A stretch of 64,000 bases of DNA, from positions 1 to 64,000 of the forward strand of contig JBDKJP010000110.1 in NCBI GenBank assembly GCA_039796575.1. Reading direction: 5' to 3'. The stretch comes from UBA668 sp039796575 (GTDB lineage: Bacteria; Actinomycetota; Acidimicrobiia; Acidimicrobiales; Ilumatobacteraceae). The position numbers were made by a program, and so were the translations under genes. Positions within the stretch are counted from its first letter, which is position 1. Each line of letters opens with the position of its first letter. The notes under the pieces are model-generated. The model was not told where the DNA came from, did no database searches, and worked only from the letters and a program-made list of their open reading frames with translations. This document shows, one piece after another, positions 52,953 to 60,779 of the stretch.

Positions 52953-53024
52953 TCTGGGCGTCGTTCGTCCCAGATCGCGTTCTGGGTGTGATGCGTCCCG
53001 GCAACCGGGACGCACCACACCCAG
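52953..53024. terminator. Hairpins after dabA
   Basis: A small dyad TCTGGG/CCCAGA (52953-52958, 52969-52974) is followed by a 20-bp stem with one mismatch (52982-53001 with 53005-53024) closed by CAA. It probably ends the dabBA mRNA. The remaining 222-base gap before 53164 holds no gene I can support. Confidence 0.7.
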
Positions 53025-53163
53025 TTCACCGACGTCGACGCTCCCCAGGGAGTGTTCGCCACCCCCTGTGATGCCCCTTGCACGGAGCGCTTGCACCGGG
53101 CAAAGTGCGCTGCGCGTCCGGCGCTACGTCGTGTCGGACGGTCGCGAGGTGCCCGGAGGCACG

Positions 53164-53487
53164 ATGATCGTCGTTCAGACAGTGGCCGTGATGCTCGTGG
53201 TCGCGGTCGTGTTGTGGTTCCTCCGCGGCGTGATGTTCTTCATCCGCACGGTCGGCTACAGCGACCTGCCCGACGAGCAGTTCTCGAACGACCGACTGTT
53301 CACCTTCCTCAGCAGGGACGTCGTCGTCGACATCGTGGCCGCGGTGTGGCCGATCGCGCCATGGGTGATCCGGCGCTTCCTCGCCGAGCGGTGGGAAGAA
53401 TGGAAGTTGCAGCCGCCCCCGATCGCCGCCGAGACCGCGAGGGGTGCGCTGCGACGGCTTCCGAAGCCGCAGCGGTCGAAGCGGTAG
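53164..53487 (+). CDS. Small membrane-associated protein, unknown
   Basis: 107 residues: one strong N-terminal helix (about 4-28), a Phe/Asp-rich middle (GYSDLPDEQFSNDRLF), a second hydrophobic stretch (DVVVDIVAAVWPIAPWVI) and a basic tail. I do not recognise it. GGAGG five bases before ATG 53164 supports translation; the frame extends further upstream without a better start. It stands alone between the dab operon and the nucleotidyltransferase module. Confidence 0.6.
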   Translation: MIVVQTVAVMLVVAVVLWFLRGVMFFIRTVGYSDLPDEQFSNDRLFTFLSRDVVVDIVAAVWPIAPWVIRRFLAERWEEWKLQPPPIAAETARGALRRLPKPQRSKR

Positions 53488-53508
53488 ACGTTGGTCTACT
53501 TGGAGCTG

Positions 53509-53970
53509 TTAGAAGTCGCGTCCATCACTCGGCGGGAGCTCGGCTGCGTCCGCCTGGTCGCGTAGCCGGCCAGTCGCGAGCTTGTTGGTCCGGAGATCGT
53601 CGACCGACACGAACGGCACCTGCACCCCACCGACGTCCACCATCACGCGATGCTCGAACGCGTCGTTGAAGGTCAGCCCTGTGGCGAAGGTGAGAATGTC
53701 GATCCGCTGCGGCTCGCGACCGAGCTGCACGACGACGTCGGGCTCTTGGAAGTCGGCCGATGTCAGACCGAGACCGCCGAATCCGAACTCCTCGAGGGAT
53801 GCGACGACTCGTTCGGCGTTCTTCGGGTCGGTCCACACCCAGACGTCGAGGTCCTTGGTGTATCGCGGATGACCATGGGCGGCGAGTGCGTAACCGCCGA
53901 CGATCAAGAAGCGGACGTCATGGGCGACGAACGATCGCAAGAACTCTTGGAAGTCGGGGTTCAGTTCCAT
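53509..53970 (-). CDS. Nucleotidyltransferase-like protein (AbiEii/DUF6036 type)
   Basis: 153 residues with the minimal nucleotidyltransferase core: FLIVGGYALAAHGHPRYTKDLDVWV (GG then DxD), and a later acidic strand in QRIDILTFATGL. Proteins of this type occur with small partner proteins as toxin-antitoxin-like or phage-defence modules and transfer NMPs to RNA or protein. ATG 53970 lies inside the upstream small gene, with which it overlaps by 53 bases. The base composition is less GC-rich than in the neighbourhood, a hint of transfer. Confidence 0.82.
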   Translation of the reverse strand: MELNPDFQEFLRSFVAHDVRFLIVGGYALAAHGHPRYTKDLDVWVWTDPKNAERVVASLEEFGFGGLGLTSADFQEPDVVVQLGREPQRIDILTFATGLTFNDAFEHRVMVDVGGVQVPFVSVDDLRTNKLATGRLRDQADAAELPPSDGRDF

Positions 53971-54109
53971 GTGACCACCCGTGATGCTCGCGGCGAAGCG
54001 TCTCGACCGCATCGAGTCGTTCAGAGACAGGTCGCGTCACCCAGTAGCGCCACGGTTCGTCCGGCTCATCGAGCCGCCGCTTCGTCACCACACGCTCGAT
54101 CGACGACAT
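53918..54109 (-). CDS. Small partner protein of the nucleotidyltransferase
   Basis: 63 residues, MSSIERVVTKRRLDEPDE then WRYWVTRPVSERLDAVETLRRE and a C-terminal RLPRVLAIVRRP. The pattern YWxxRPxxERLxAVExLRR...RLxRVLxxV is typical of short proteins encoded just before such nucleotidyltransferases. The ATG is six bases after a minus-strand TAGAAT box (54116-54121), a leaderless-type start. It and the downstream gene form a two-gene module, possibly a toxin-antitoxin pair with this as the small regulator. Confidence 0.75.
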   Translation of the reverse strand: MSSIERVVTKRRLDEPDEPWRYWVTRPVSERLDAVETLRREHHGWSHGTEPRLPRVLAIVRRP

Positions 54110-54199
54110 GCACCAATTCTACCGATGGTCGAGGGACAGGACCGCCACACGACCGAGGCCGATGTCCGCACAGAATGTGCGCCCAGAAGTACTTGCCAA

Positions 54200-54280
54200 G
54201 AGCGCCCCTACCGGGCACACGGCGCTCCTTGGGCGATCACGAGGCTTCCGTGTGCCCCCCGGGGTGACACGAAAGCCTCG
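54200..54280. other. Two hairpins in a gene-free stretch
   Basis: The 347 bases between 54110 and 54456 hold no convincing gene. GAGCGCC/GGCGCTC (54200-54206, 54221-54227) and a longer arm pair CGAGGCTT-c-CGTGT / ACACG-a-AAGCCTCG (54240-54253, 54267-54280) can fold in either strand. They may terminate the minus-strand GNAT gene or be part of a structured RNA. Confidence 0.45.
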
Positions 54281-54299
54281 AGACTCAGGTTCACCGGCA

Positions 54300-54349
54300 T
54301 TCTGGGCATGCCCAGAACCACCCCGGGGTCATTCTGGGCATGCCCAGAA
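54300..54349. repeat. Duplicated 18-bp perfect palindrome
   Basis: TTCTGGGCATGCCCAGAA is perfectly palindromic and occurs twice, at 54300-54317 and 54332-54349. Each is preceded by CA, so the repeat is at least 20 bp. A related TTCTGGG...CCCAGA dyad lies on the other side of the nucleotidyltransferase module near 52953. They could be a repeat family, a regulator site or target sites of a mobile element. Confidence 0.7.
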
Positions 54350-54456
54350 GGGTGCCGAACTGCCGATCTTCTCGGCCTCGGTCTCTCAGCCGGGCGGCGA
54401 TATGCTCTCCCTGATTGCGGCGCCGCGTCGGCAGCGCACCATCACCGTCGGGACGG

Positions 54457-54894
54457 TCAAGCTTCCAGGTCGAAGCGGTAGACGTTGGTCTCGCGGGGCT
54501 GGAAGCCGATGCGCTGGTACAGGCGGTTGGCGGCCTCACGTGACGGTCGCGACGTGAGGTCGACCGTCTTCGCGCCCTTCGCACGAGCGAGGTCGAGAGC
54601 GTGACGGTTGAGCAGATCGCCCACACCGTGACCGCGCGCCGAGTCGTCGACCACGACGTCCTCGATCCAGGCGCGCACACCGGTGGGGATGCGGAACGTC
54701 ACCAGCGTGAGCGTGCCCACGATGCGACCGTCGAGCCGGGCCACCAGCACGTCGCTCGCATCACTCGCCACCATCTCGGCCAGCTCGGCCAGCGTGGGCG
54801 GCGGCGAGCTCTTCGACAGCTGCGGGATGAGGTGGGCGAACGCGTCGACCAGTTCCTGGTCGGCCTTCGCGGCGATCTCGATGACGGCACTCAC
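54457..54894 (-). CDS. GNAT-family N-acetyltransferase
   Basis: 145 residues. Core GNAT motif A is AWIEDVVVDDSARGHGVGDLLNRHA (RGxGxG CoA loop) and motif B ends in EAANRLYQRIGFQPRETNVYRF. It acetylates an amine using acetyl-CoA; the substrate is unknown. GTG 54894 is seven bases after a minus-strand TAGCGT box (54902-54907), so the mRNA is probably leaderless. It is divergent from the SalK-like gene. Confidence 0.87.
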   Translation of the reverse strand: MSAVIEIAAKADQELVDAFAHLIPQLSKSSPPPTLAELAEMVASDASDVLVARLDGRIVGTLTLVTFRIPTGVRAWIEDVVVDDSARGHGVGDLLNRHALDLARAKGAKTVDLTSRPSREAANRLYQRIGFQPRETNVYRFDLEA

Positions 54895-54901
54895 GCGCCC
54901 C

Positions 54902-54941
54902 ACGCTACGGCACGACACGCGGCGAACGGCTTGCCTAGGGT
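54902..54941. promoter_or_regulatory. Divergent pair of leaderless-type -10 boxes
   Basis: ACGCTA at 54902-54907 (TAGCGT on the minus strand) serves the GTG at 54894, and TAGGGT at 54936-54941 serves the ATG at 54949. Each box is followed by seven bases and then the start codon, so both flanking genes seem to be read from mRNAs with no 5' leader. Confidence 0.55.
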
Positions 54942-54948
54942 GCCGCGG

Positions 54949-55833
54949 ATGGAACCCGCTCGCGCTCTCGCTGCCGCCCTCGAACCCGTCGTCGGCCAGG
55001 TGTACTTCTCGCCCGAATGTCACGCGAACTACGAAGCCCTCGGTTTCGAACCGAGTCGCGGCCAGGCCAACGGCGTTGCCCTGCCCGACGGCCCCGCGTA
55101 CTTCACCAGCCGCGGATCGTTGATGGGCCAGGTGCCCGGCGAACTGGTGGCCGCGGCGTTCGCCGTGTTCAACCCGCAGGCCGTGGTGCCGTCGGTCGCG
55201 TACGGCTGGACCCGCACCGACGCGGCCACCATCTGCGCCGCACGTGATGCCGGCGCGATCGCGCAGCTCGAGCGCGTGCTCGGCGCGAACCCCGACGGCG
55301 CGGCACGCGCACGCGAACTGTTGGCCCGCACGTGCGAACCGCTGCGGCCCGAAGGTCGCCCGCTCTACGCCGGCGTGCTGTCGCAGGCGATGCCCGACAC
55401 CGACCTCGGTGCCGTGTGGCGCCTGGGCGACATGCTGCGCGAGTTCCGCGGCGACAGCCACACCGCTGCATGGATCGGTGCCGACCTCGACGCCACGGAG
55501 ATCGGCCTCCTGAGCGAGCTCTACTGGGGTCTCCCGATGCGCAGCTACAGCCGAACCCGCGCGTGGACCGACGAGCAGTTCGACGCAGCGCACGACCGGT
55601 TGCAGTCGCGCGGCCTCGTCGACGCGGTGGGCTTCACCCCGCACGGCCACCAGGTGCGCGAGCAGATCGAGATCGACACGGACCGCCAGATGGACCGCGC
55701 GATGGCAGCGCTCGGCGGCGACCTCGACGAGCTGGTCGCCATCCTGCTGCCGTGGGGCGCGGCCATCCGCGACGCCAAGGGCTACCCGGCGAGCGGCCCG
55801 CACGACCTGGCCGACGTGGCCACCCGCCGCTGA
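54949..55833 (+). CDS. SalK-like (SCO6745 family) helical protein
   Basis: 294 residues, cytoplasmic, mainly helical. The opening ALEPVVGQVYFSPECHANYEALGF and FNPQAVVPSVAYGW followed by the central YSRTRAWTDEQFDAAHDRLQSRGLV with a winged-helix-like segment match the actinobacterial SCO6745/SalK group of unknown function. The ATG is seven bases after TAGGGT. It is 16 bases upstream of the thioredoxin-like selenoprotein gene, which has its own TACGGT box. Confidence 0.82.
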   Translation: MEPARALAAALEPVVGQVYFSPECHANYEALGFEPSRGQANGVALPDGPAYFTSRGSLMGQVPGELVAAAFAVFNPQAVVPSVAYGWTRTDAATICAARDAGAIAQLERVLGANPDGAARARELLARTCEPLRPEGRPLYAGVLSQAMPDTDLGAVWRLGDMLREFRGDSHTAAWIGADLDATEIGLLSELYWGLPMRSYSRTRAWTDEQFDAAHDRLQSRGLVDAVGFTPHGHQVREQIEIDTDRQMDRAMAALGGDLDELVAILLPWGAAIRDAKGYPASGPHDLADVATRR

Positions 55834-55849
55834 GAGGTACGGTGCGCAC

Positions 55850-56935
55850 ATGATCGTCACCACTCTCGATCGGGTCACCGCCGACAAGTTCGCCGAGCAC
55901 ACCGGCTGGGCACCCAAGCCCGAAGGCCTGTGCCGCGGTGAGGTGTGCGTGCCGGCGCCGGGCTCGCTGCGCGCCGACGGCACCGTCGACGTGGAGGTCG
56001 CCGCGCAACGCCTCGGCATGCCGATGGTGCACGACGAGGCCCACGGCCTGTGGGCCATCGGCCCGGCCACGATGGGCGGCAAGGCGCTCGCCACCGCAGC
56101 GGCCGCCGACCCGGAGCTCATCACCCGCGACGGCAACCCGTTCAAGCTCAGTGCGCTCCACGGCCGGAAGGTGCTGCTGGTCGCCTGGTCCAGTTATTGA
56201 GGCTGCCGCACCAGCCTGCCCGGGTGGCAGGCACTCCACACCGAACTCGAACCGCTCGGCCTCACCGTGGTCACCGTCGCCCTCGACGTCGAGCCGCAGC
56301 ACACGTACAAGTGGATCGACGCCGCCGCGCCGACGCACCCGTCGCTGATCGACACGATGCACGTCACCGGCGACCTCTTCGGCTTCCTCAACATCCCTAT
56401 GGCCGTGTGGATCGACGAGACCGGCACCATCGTTCGGCCCGCCGAGGGCGCGTCCATCGAGCGGAGCCCACTGCGCGACATGGACATCCCCGAGGGGCTG
56501 CCCGAGCGTCTCGACCGCACCTTCCGTGAGGTGAAGGCCATTCCCGACGTGAGCGACGAGTACCGCGCCGCGATCGTCGACTGGGCCCACAAGGGCGCCG
56601 ACTCGCAGTTCGTGCTGTCGCCCGACGAGGTGATCGCCCGGTCGCAGCCGCGAGGCGACGACGAGGCCCGCGCCGCCGCGTGCTTCGAGCTCGGCGAGCA
56701 CCTGCGCCGCACCGTCGGCCACGACGCCGCCGTGCCGTGGTGGCGCGAAGCGCACCGCCTGTACCCGGCGAACTGGACGTACAAGCGCCAGGCCTGGACG
56801 CTGGTCACCACGCCCGAGGGCGCCGAGGAGAACGACCTCCTCCAGGGCCCGAACGACGTGTACGCCGGCAACTGGCTCGACGACGTCATCGCCGGCGGTG
56901 GCGGCGAGGCCTACACCGTGGTGCCGCAGCTCTGA
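55850..56935 (+). CDS. Thioredoxin-like selenoprotein with U-G-C redox motif (TGA read as Sec)
   Basis: 361 residues if the TGA at 56198-56200 is read as selenocysteine (residue 117). The same frame stays open on both sides: an N-terminal domain with LCRGEVC (about 25-33), then the thioredoxin strand KVLLVAWSSY, U117-G-C119-R, the helix SLPGWQALHTELEPLGLTVV, and a C-terminal helical repeat with CFELGEHLRRTVGHDAA. In related proteins Cys occupies the position of the TGA. Only this codon interrupts the frame, and a SECIS-like hairpin follows. ATG 55850 is six bases after TACGGT (55838-55843). Automatic annotation would split or discard it. The alternative is a nonsense mutation, which is less likely at this exact codon. 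Confidence 0.85.
56198..56232 (+). promoter_or_regulatory. Bacterial SECIS-like hairpin at the in-frame TGA
   Basis: Downstream of TGA, GCCTGCC (56214-56220) pairs perfectly with GGCAGGC (56226-56232) around the loop CGGGT. The apical loop starts 20 bases after the TGA and has G in its first two positions, which fits the bacterial SECIS model (loop 16-37 bases downstream). It should recruit SelB for selenocysteine insertion. Confidence 0.7.
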
Positions 56936-56942
56936 CAGCCGT

Positions 56943-56973
56943 TGGGTGCTTCCGTGCGCCACGGAAACACCCA
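56943..56973. terminator. Bidirectional hairpin after the selenoprotein gene
   Basis: A 14-bp stem with one mismatch (56943-56956 with 56960-56973, loop CGC) lies between the convergent selenoprotein and DUF2505 genes and probably terminates both. Confidence 0.7.
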
Positions 56974-56984
56974 TCGATGTCGGG

Positions 56985-57533
56985 TCAGCTGGCGCGTCGG
57001 TGCGGGGTTGGGTCGTGCTGCTGCTCGGCCGACCACCGCTCGCGCAGGTAGCCCTCGAGGAACGACTCGCTCGCGTGCATCGTGCGCTCCACCTCGTCAC
57101 CCACGAGGGTGGCGATGCGGCTGCCGACGATGGGCATCGGACAGGTGACCTCGCCCGTCATCTCCACCACGGTGCCGCACCCGTCGGGTGACGGCCCGAG
57201 GCGCATCTGCCCGCCGGCCGTCACCGGCACGCCGCGCGCGCTGACCTGCCAGATGCCCCAACGTGAACCGTCGGGCAACGGAGGGTCCCACTCGTCGTGC
57301 TGGTCGACCACGTTCACCGGGTCGAAGAAACGCTTCGCGAACAACGGCACGTCCATCGCCACACCGCGTCGGGTGCGCAGCGACGTGATGCCCGCACACT
57401 CGGAGTGCTCGATGACCCGCACGTCGCTGTGGCCGAGCGCCTCGTACATCGCCACCACCACATCGGGCGACGTCATCACCGCGAACACCACATCGGCGGG
57501 TGCCGAATAGAGATGGGTGGACGCGACCTTCAT
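56985..57533 (-). CDS. DUF2505 (SRPBCC-like) protein
   Basis: 182 residues. Pattern of a START/Bet v1-like cavity protein: MKVASTHLYSAPADVVFAVMTSPDVVVAMYEALG at the N-terminus, GEVTCPMPIVGSRIATLVGDEVERTM near the C-terminus, as in actinobacterial DUF2505. It may bind a lipid or other hydrophobic molecule. Start ATG 57533 is the first good one in frame; a longer frame to 57599 lacks a ribosome site. No operon partner. Confidence 0.85.
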   Translation of the reverse strand: MKVASTHLYSAPADVVFAVMTSPDVVVAMYEALGHSDVRVIEHSECAGITSLRTRRGVAMDVPLFAKRFFDPVNVVDQHDEWDPPLPDGSRWGIWQVSARGVPVTAGGQMRLGPSPDGCGTVVEMTGEVTCPMPIVGSRIATLVGDEVERTMHASESFLEGYLRERWSAEQQHDPTPHRRAS

Positions 57534-57663
57534 GGACCAATCGTGCGCCCGTCGGCCCGATCCGGTCAGGGCACAACGTCCCACGCGACGTGTGCTCAAC
57601 GTCGTGCACGGAGCGTGATCGCCGGTTCATCACGGGCGGTCGGAGCGGTAGCGTGTGCGGCTG

Positions 57664-58587
57664 ATGGAACACGTTCGCTGGCTGGCCCGCCCCACATTGC
57701 GGCGTCCGATGCTCATCGCGGCCTTCACCGGCTGGAACGACGCCGGCGACGCCGCCAGCAGCAGCGTCCGGCACCTCGTGGAGGCCTGGGGCGCCGACGC
57801 GCTGGCCGAGATCGACCCCGAGGAGTTCACCGACTTCGCCACCGTGCGCCCGCACGTGCGCCTCGACGCCCAGCGTCACCGCAGCATCGTGTGGCCCACC
57901 GTCGGCGTGTGGAGCGCGAGCACCCCGGGCGGCGACGTCATCCTCATGCTCGGCCCCGAGCCGGCGCTGCGGTGGCGGCTGTTCACCGAACAGATCATCG
58001 CCATCGCCCAGGAGTACGACGCGTCACTGGTGCTCACGCTCGGCGCCCTGCTGGCCGACGTGCCGCACACCCGGCCCGTGCAGCTCATCGGCACCGCCAC
58101 CGATCAGGTGCTCATCGACCGGTACGACCTGCAACGCAGCCGCTACGAGGGCCCTACCGGCATCGTCGGGGTGCTGCACGACGCCTGCGCCCACGCCGAC
58201 CTCCCGTCGGCGTCGCTGTGGGCCGCCGTGCCCGCGTATGCGTCGCAGGTGCCGTCGCCGAAGGCCGCGCTCGCGCTGGTCGAACGCAGCTGCGAGATCC
58301 TCGGCACGCCCGGCCCGGTCGCACGGCTGCAGGCCGAGTCCGAGGCGTACGACGAACGCGTCACCGCGTTCGTGGCCGACGACCACGACCTCATCGGCTA
58401 CGTGGCCCGGCTCGAGAACCTCTCCGACTCGGGCGACCTCGACGACGACGACGACGACTTCTTCGACGCCGACGACGATGACGACGTGGTCGGTGGCGAG
58501 CTGGCCGACGACGAGCCGCTCGACAGCGACGAGTTGATGGCCGAGGTCGAGCGCTTCCTGCGCGACCAGGGCACCGACGAGACCTGA
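57664..58587 (+). CDS. PAC2-family proteasome-assembly-chaperone-like protein
   Basis: 307 residues. The PAC2 domain (about 15-240) has LIAAFTGWNDAGDAASSSVRHL and LTLGALLADVPHTRPVQLIGTATD; the C-terminus is strongly acidic, with runs of Asp from about 262 to 280. Actinobacterial PAC2 proteins are linked to the proteasome or to protein quality control. TAGCGT (57649-57654) precedes the ATG by nine bases. It faces the convergent Nudix gene 10 bases away. Confidence 0.88.
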   Translation: MEHVRWLARPTLRRPMLIAAFTGWNDAGDAASSSVRHLVEAWGADALAEIDPEEFTDFATVRPHVRLDAQRHRSIVWPTVGVWSASTPGGDVILMLGPEPALRWRLFTEQIIAIAQEYDASLVLTLGALLADVPHTRPVQLIGTATDQVLIDRYDLQRSRYEGPTGIVGVLHDACAHADLPSASLWAAVPAYASQVPSPKAALALVERSCEILGTPGPVARLQAESEAYDERVTAFVADDHDLIGYVARLENLSDSGDLDDDDDDFFDADDDDDVVGGELADDEPLDSDELMAEVERFLRDQGTDET

Positions 58588-58597
58588 CCGACGCGGG

Positions 58598-59305
58598 TCA
58601 GTCGGTGGGGTGTTCGCCGCGCCACACCGGCGCGCGCGGCGGCTCGAACGTGGCGGCCAGCGGTGCGCCGTCGATGGCGGCGAAGGCCATCGGCCCCCAC
58701 CACTCCGCCCCCACCGTCGGCCACGGCAGGTCGTCGCGTCGGAACCAGCCGACACCCGACGTCTCGAGCGGGTGGCCCTGCAGCGAACCGCCGGTGGCCT
58801 TGCAGTGGAACAGCAGCAGGTACATCGCGAAGCGGGTGAAACCCATCCGCTGCCCGTCGATGACCGCGATGAGCTGCATCGGTTCGCACTCGATGCCGGT
58901 CTCCTCGAGCACCTCCTTCACCACCACCTCGCTGGCCGAGTAGCCGACGTCGGCCCAGCCGGTGGGGTACAGCCACACGCCGCTGTCGCTGCGCTGCACG
59001 AGCAGCACCTCACCCGCGTCGTTGCCCACCACCGCGCCGACGGCCACCTTCGGGGTGACGTAACCGGGCACGCCCTCACCGACGCTCTCCATCCACTCCT
59101 GCACGAAGTGGTCGCGTTCGCGTCGCACCTCCAACGCGTCGTCGGCGGCGGCCTTGATGTCGGCGGCGACGTGCAACACCTCCTCGAACCGTTCGCGTTC
59201 GTACAGGTTCTCGCTGAAGCCCAGACCGGTTCGTGCGATGGCCGCGAGCGTCTCGCTCCAGCGCACCAGGTCGCGTGTGAAGTCGGCAGGATCGGCATCG
59301 CTCAC
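58598..59305 (-). CDS. Nudix hydrolase with N-terminal helical domain
   Basis: 235 residues. N-terminal helices (1-60, RDLVRWSETLAAIARTGLGFSENLYERERFEE style) correspond to the extra domain of ADP-ribose or sugar-nucleotide pyrophosphatase-like Nudix proteins. The Nudix box is GWADVGYSASEVVVKEVLEE followed by TG, with Lys in place of the usual Arg before the first Glu. GTG 59305 is seven bases after a minus-strand TAGGGT box (59313-59318). Substrate unknown. Confidence 0.87.
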   Translation of the reverse strand: MSDADPADFTRDLVRWSETLAAIARTGLGFSENLYERERFEEVLHVAADIKAAADDALEVRRERDHFVQEWMESVGEGVPGYVTPKVAVGAVVGNDAGEVLLVQRSDSGVWLYPTGWADVGYSASEVVVKEVLEETGIECEPMQLIAVIDGQRMGFTRFAMYLLLFHCKATGGSLQGHPLETSGVGWFRRDDLPWPTVGAEWWGPMAFAAIDGAPLAATFEPPRAPVWRGEHPTD

Positions 59306-59467
59306 GGGGCGGACCCTAGCGGCAACCGTTCCACCACTGTCGGGGCGGACCGTGTCCTACACTGCGTTCAGCGCAGCCAGGCAGGTACCGGCCGGTCGCG
59401 TCAGGCAGGTGAGCCGGGAGCCTCTCCCGTCGGCCCCCGGCTCGCCGCCGCCTTCTACACTCGGCCC

Positions 59468-60757
59468 GTGCCGTCATCGTCCGTTCGTTCGCGCCGCGCC
59501 ACGGTGGTGGTCGCGCTGGTGGCCTCGCTCGCGCTGGCCGCGTGCAGCGACGACGGCGACACCACGCCCACCACCAGCACCCAACTCCTCGGCGCCACCA
59601 CCACCGTGCCGGCCGACGACGGCATCCTGCGCGTCGGTGCAGTGCTGCCGTCGGGTGGCACCGCGCCCGACATGGGCGTGTCGATGCGTGCAGCGCTCGC
59701 GCTGGCCGAGGCGGAGGTCAACGCGGCAGGCGGCGTGCTCGGCCGGCCAATCGACGTGAAGGTGGTCGAGGAGGGCGACAGCCCCGCCGCCGCCGAGCTG
59801 GCCGTGCAGGAGCTCGTGCGCGACGGCTACGACGCCATCATCGGGCCGACGTCGTCGCTCCACCTGCTGGAGACGCTCGACACCACCATCCGCGCCGGCG
59901 TCTTCACGTGCGCACCCACCGCGTCGGCGCTCTCGCTCGACGAGTTCCCCACCGAGGGGCTGCTCATCCGCACCGTGCCGAGCGATTCGCTGCAGGCCAC
60001 CGCCATCGCCCGCGTCGCCGACGACACCGGCCGCGACGACGCCGTCGTGGTCTACCTCGACGACGGCTACGGCCGCCCGTTCGCCGCCGCGGTCGAGCGT
60101 GAGCTGCGCCTCGGTGGCACCACGGTCCTCGGCGGCTTCGCGTTCACCCCTGGCGACGTGCCCGACCCGACCGCCATCGCATCGGTCGGCTCGCTCAACC
60201 CCGGGGTCGTCGTGGTGGTGGGCGACGGCGTCACCGGACCGGCCATCGTGAACGCGCTCGACGACGCGGTGCCCGGTTCCGACGCGCAGTTCGTGGTGAA
60301 CGACGCGATGCGCCGACCCGACGCGGCCGCTGCTCCGTACGGTGCCGATCTCGCGTCCCGCATCCTCGGCGTGTCGCCGCTCGCGCATCCGCAGGCCGGC
60401 AGCTTCCGCGACGCGCTCGTGGCCACCGACCCGACGGCAGGTGGGCTGTACGCGGCCAACGTGTACGACTGCCTCAACCTCATCGCGCTCGCCGCCCAGG
60501 TCTCCGAGAGCACGGTCGGTGCCGCGTTCGCCGGCGCGTTCCCGTCGCTCAGCGCCAACGGCAGCAGCTGCCCGAACTACGCGCAGTGCCTCGACATCCT
60601 CGACTCCGGCCGCGACGCCGACTACGACGGCCCGATGGGCTTCCTCACCATCGACGACCGCGGGCTCACCACCTCGGCGGTGTTCGACGTGTTCGGGGTC
60701 GACCCCGACACGGGCCGCGACGTGCACGACTCGTTCCTCACCATCGGCGACGTGTGA
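59468..60757 (+). CDS. Branched-chain-amino-acid-type substrate-binding lipoprotein
   Basis: 429 residues. Lipobox LALAAC places the lipid on Cys26; a Thr-rich spacer leads into a Leu/Ile/Val-binding-type domain starting ILRVGAVLPSGGTAPDMGVSMRAALALA, with YDAIIGPTSS and VVYLDDGYGRPFA. It should bind an amino acid or other small ligand outside the membrane. No permease or ATPase genes follow, so it is an orphan binding protein or uses subunits elsewhere. GTG 59468 is six bases after TACACT (59456-59461). Confidence 0.87.
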   Translation: MPSSSVRSRRATVVVALVASLALAACSDDGDTTPTTSTQLLGATTTVPADDGILRVGAVLPSGGTAPDMGVSMRAALALAEAEVNAAGGVLGRPIDVKVVEEGDSPAAAELAVQELVRDGYDAIIGPTSSLHLLETLDTTIRAGVFTCAPTASALSLDEFPTEGLLIRTVPSDSLQATAIARVADDTGRDDAVVVYLDDGYGRPFAAAVERELRLGGTTVLGGFAFTPGDVPDPTAIASVGSLNPGVVVVVGDGVTGPAIVNALDDAVPGSDAQFVVNDAMRRPDAAAAPYGADLASRILGVSPLAHPQAGSFRDALVATDPTAGGLYAANVYDCLNLIALAAQVSESTVGAAFAGAFPSLSANGSSCPNYAQCLDILDSGRDADYDGPMGFLTIDDRGLTTSAVFDVFGVDPDTGRDVHDSFLTIGDV

Positions 60758-60779
60758 CGCGCACACCCACCGCCGGGGT

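Noticed and set aside
53981..54481. Open frames of 130-166 residues in the palindrome region
   Set aside because: They cross perfect palindromes and several hairpins, have no ribosome site and show no protein-like pattern.
55850..56200. A separate 116-residue gene ending at TGA 56198
   Set aside because: It would end in the middle of a thioredoxin strand, and the same frame continues for 245 codons with the rest of the fold.
58438..58500. GAC repeat as a simple sequence repeat
   Set aside because: It encodes the acidic C-terminal part of the PAC2 protein in frame.
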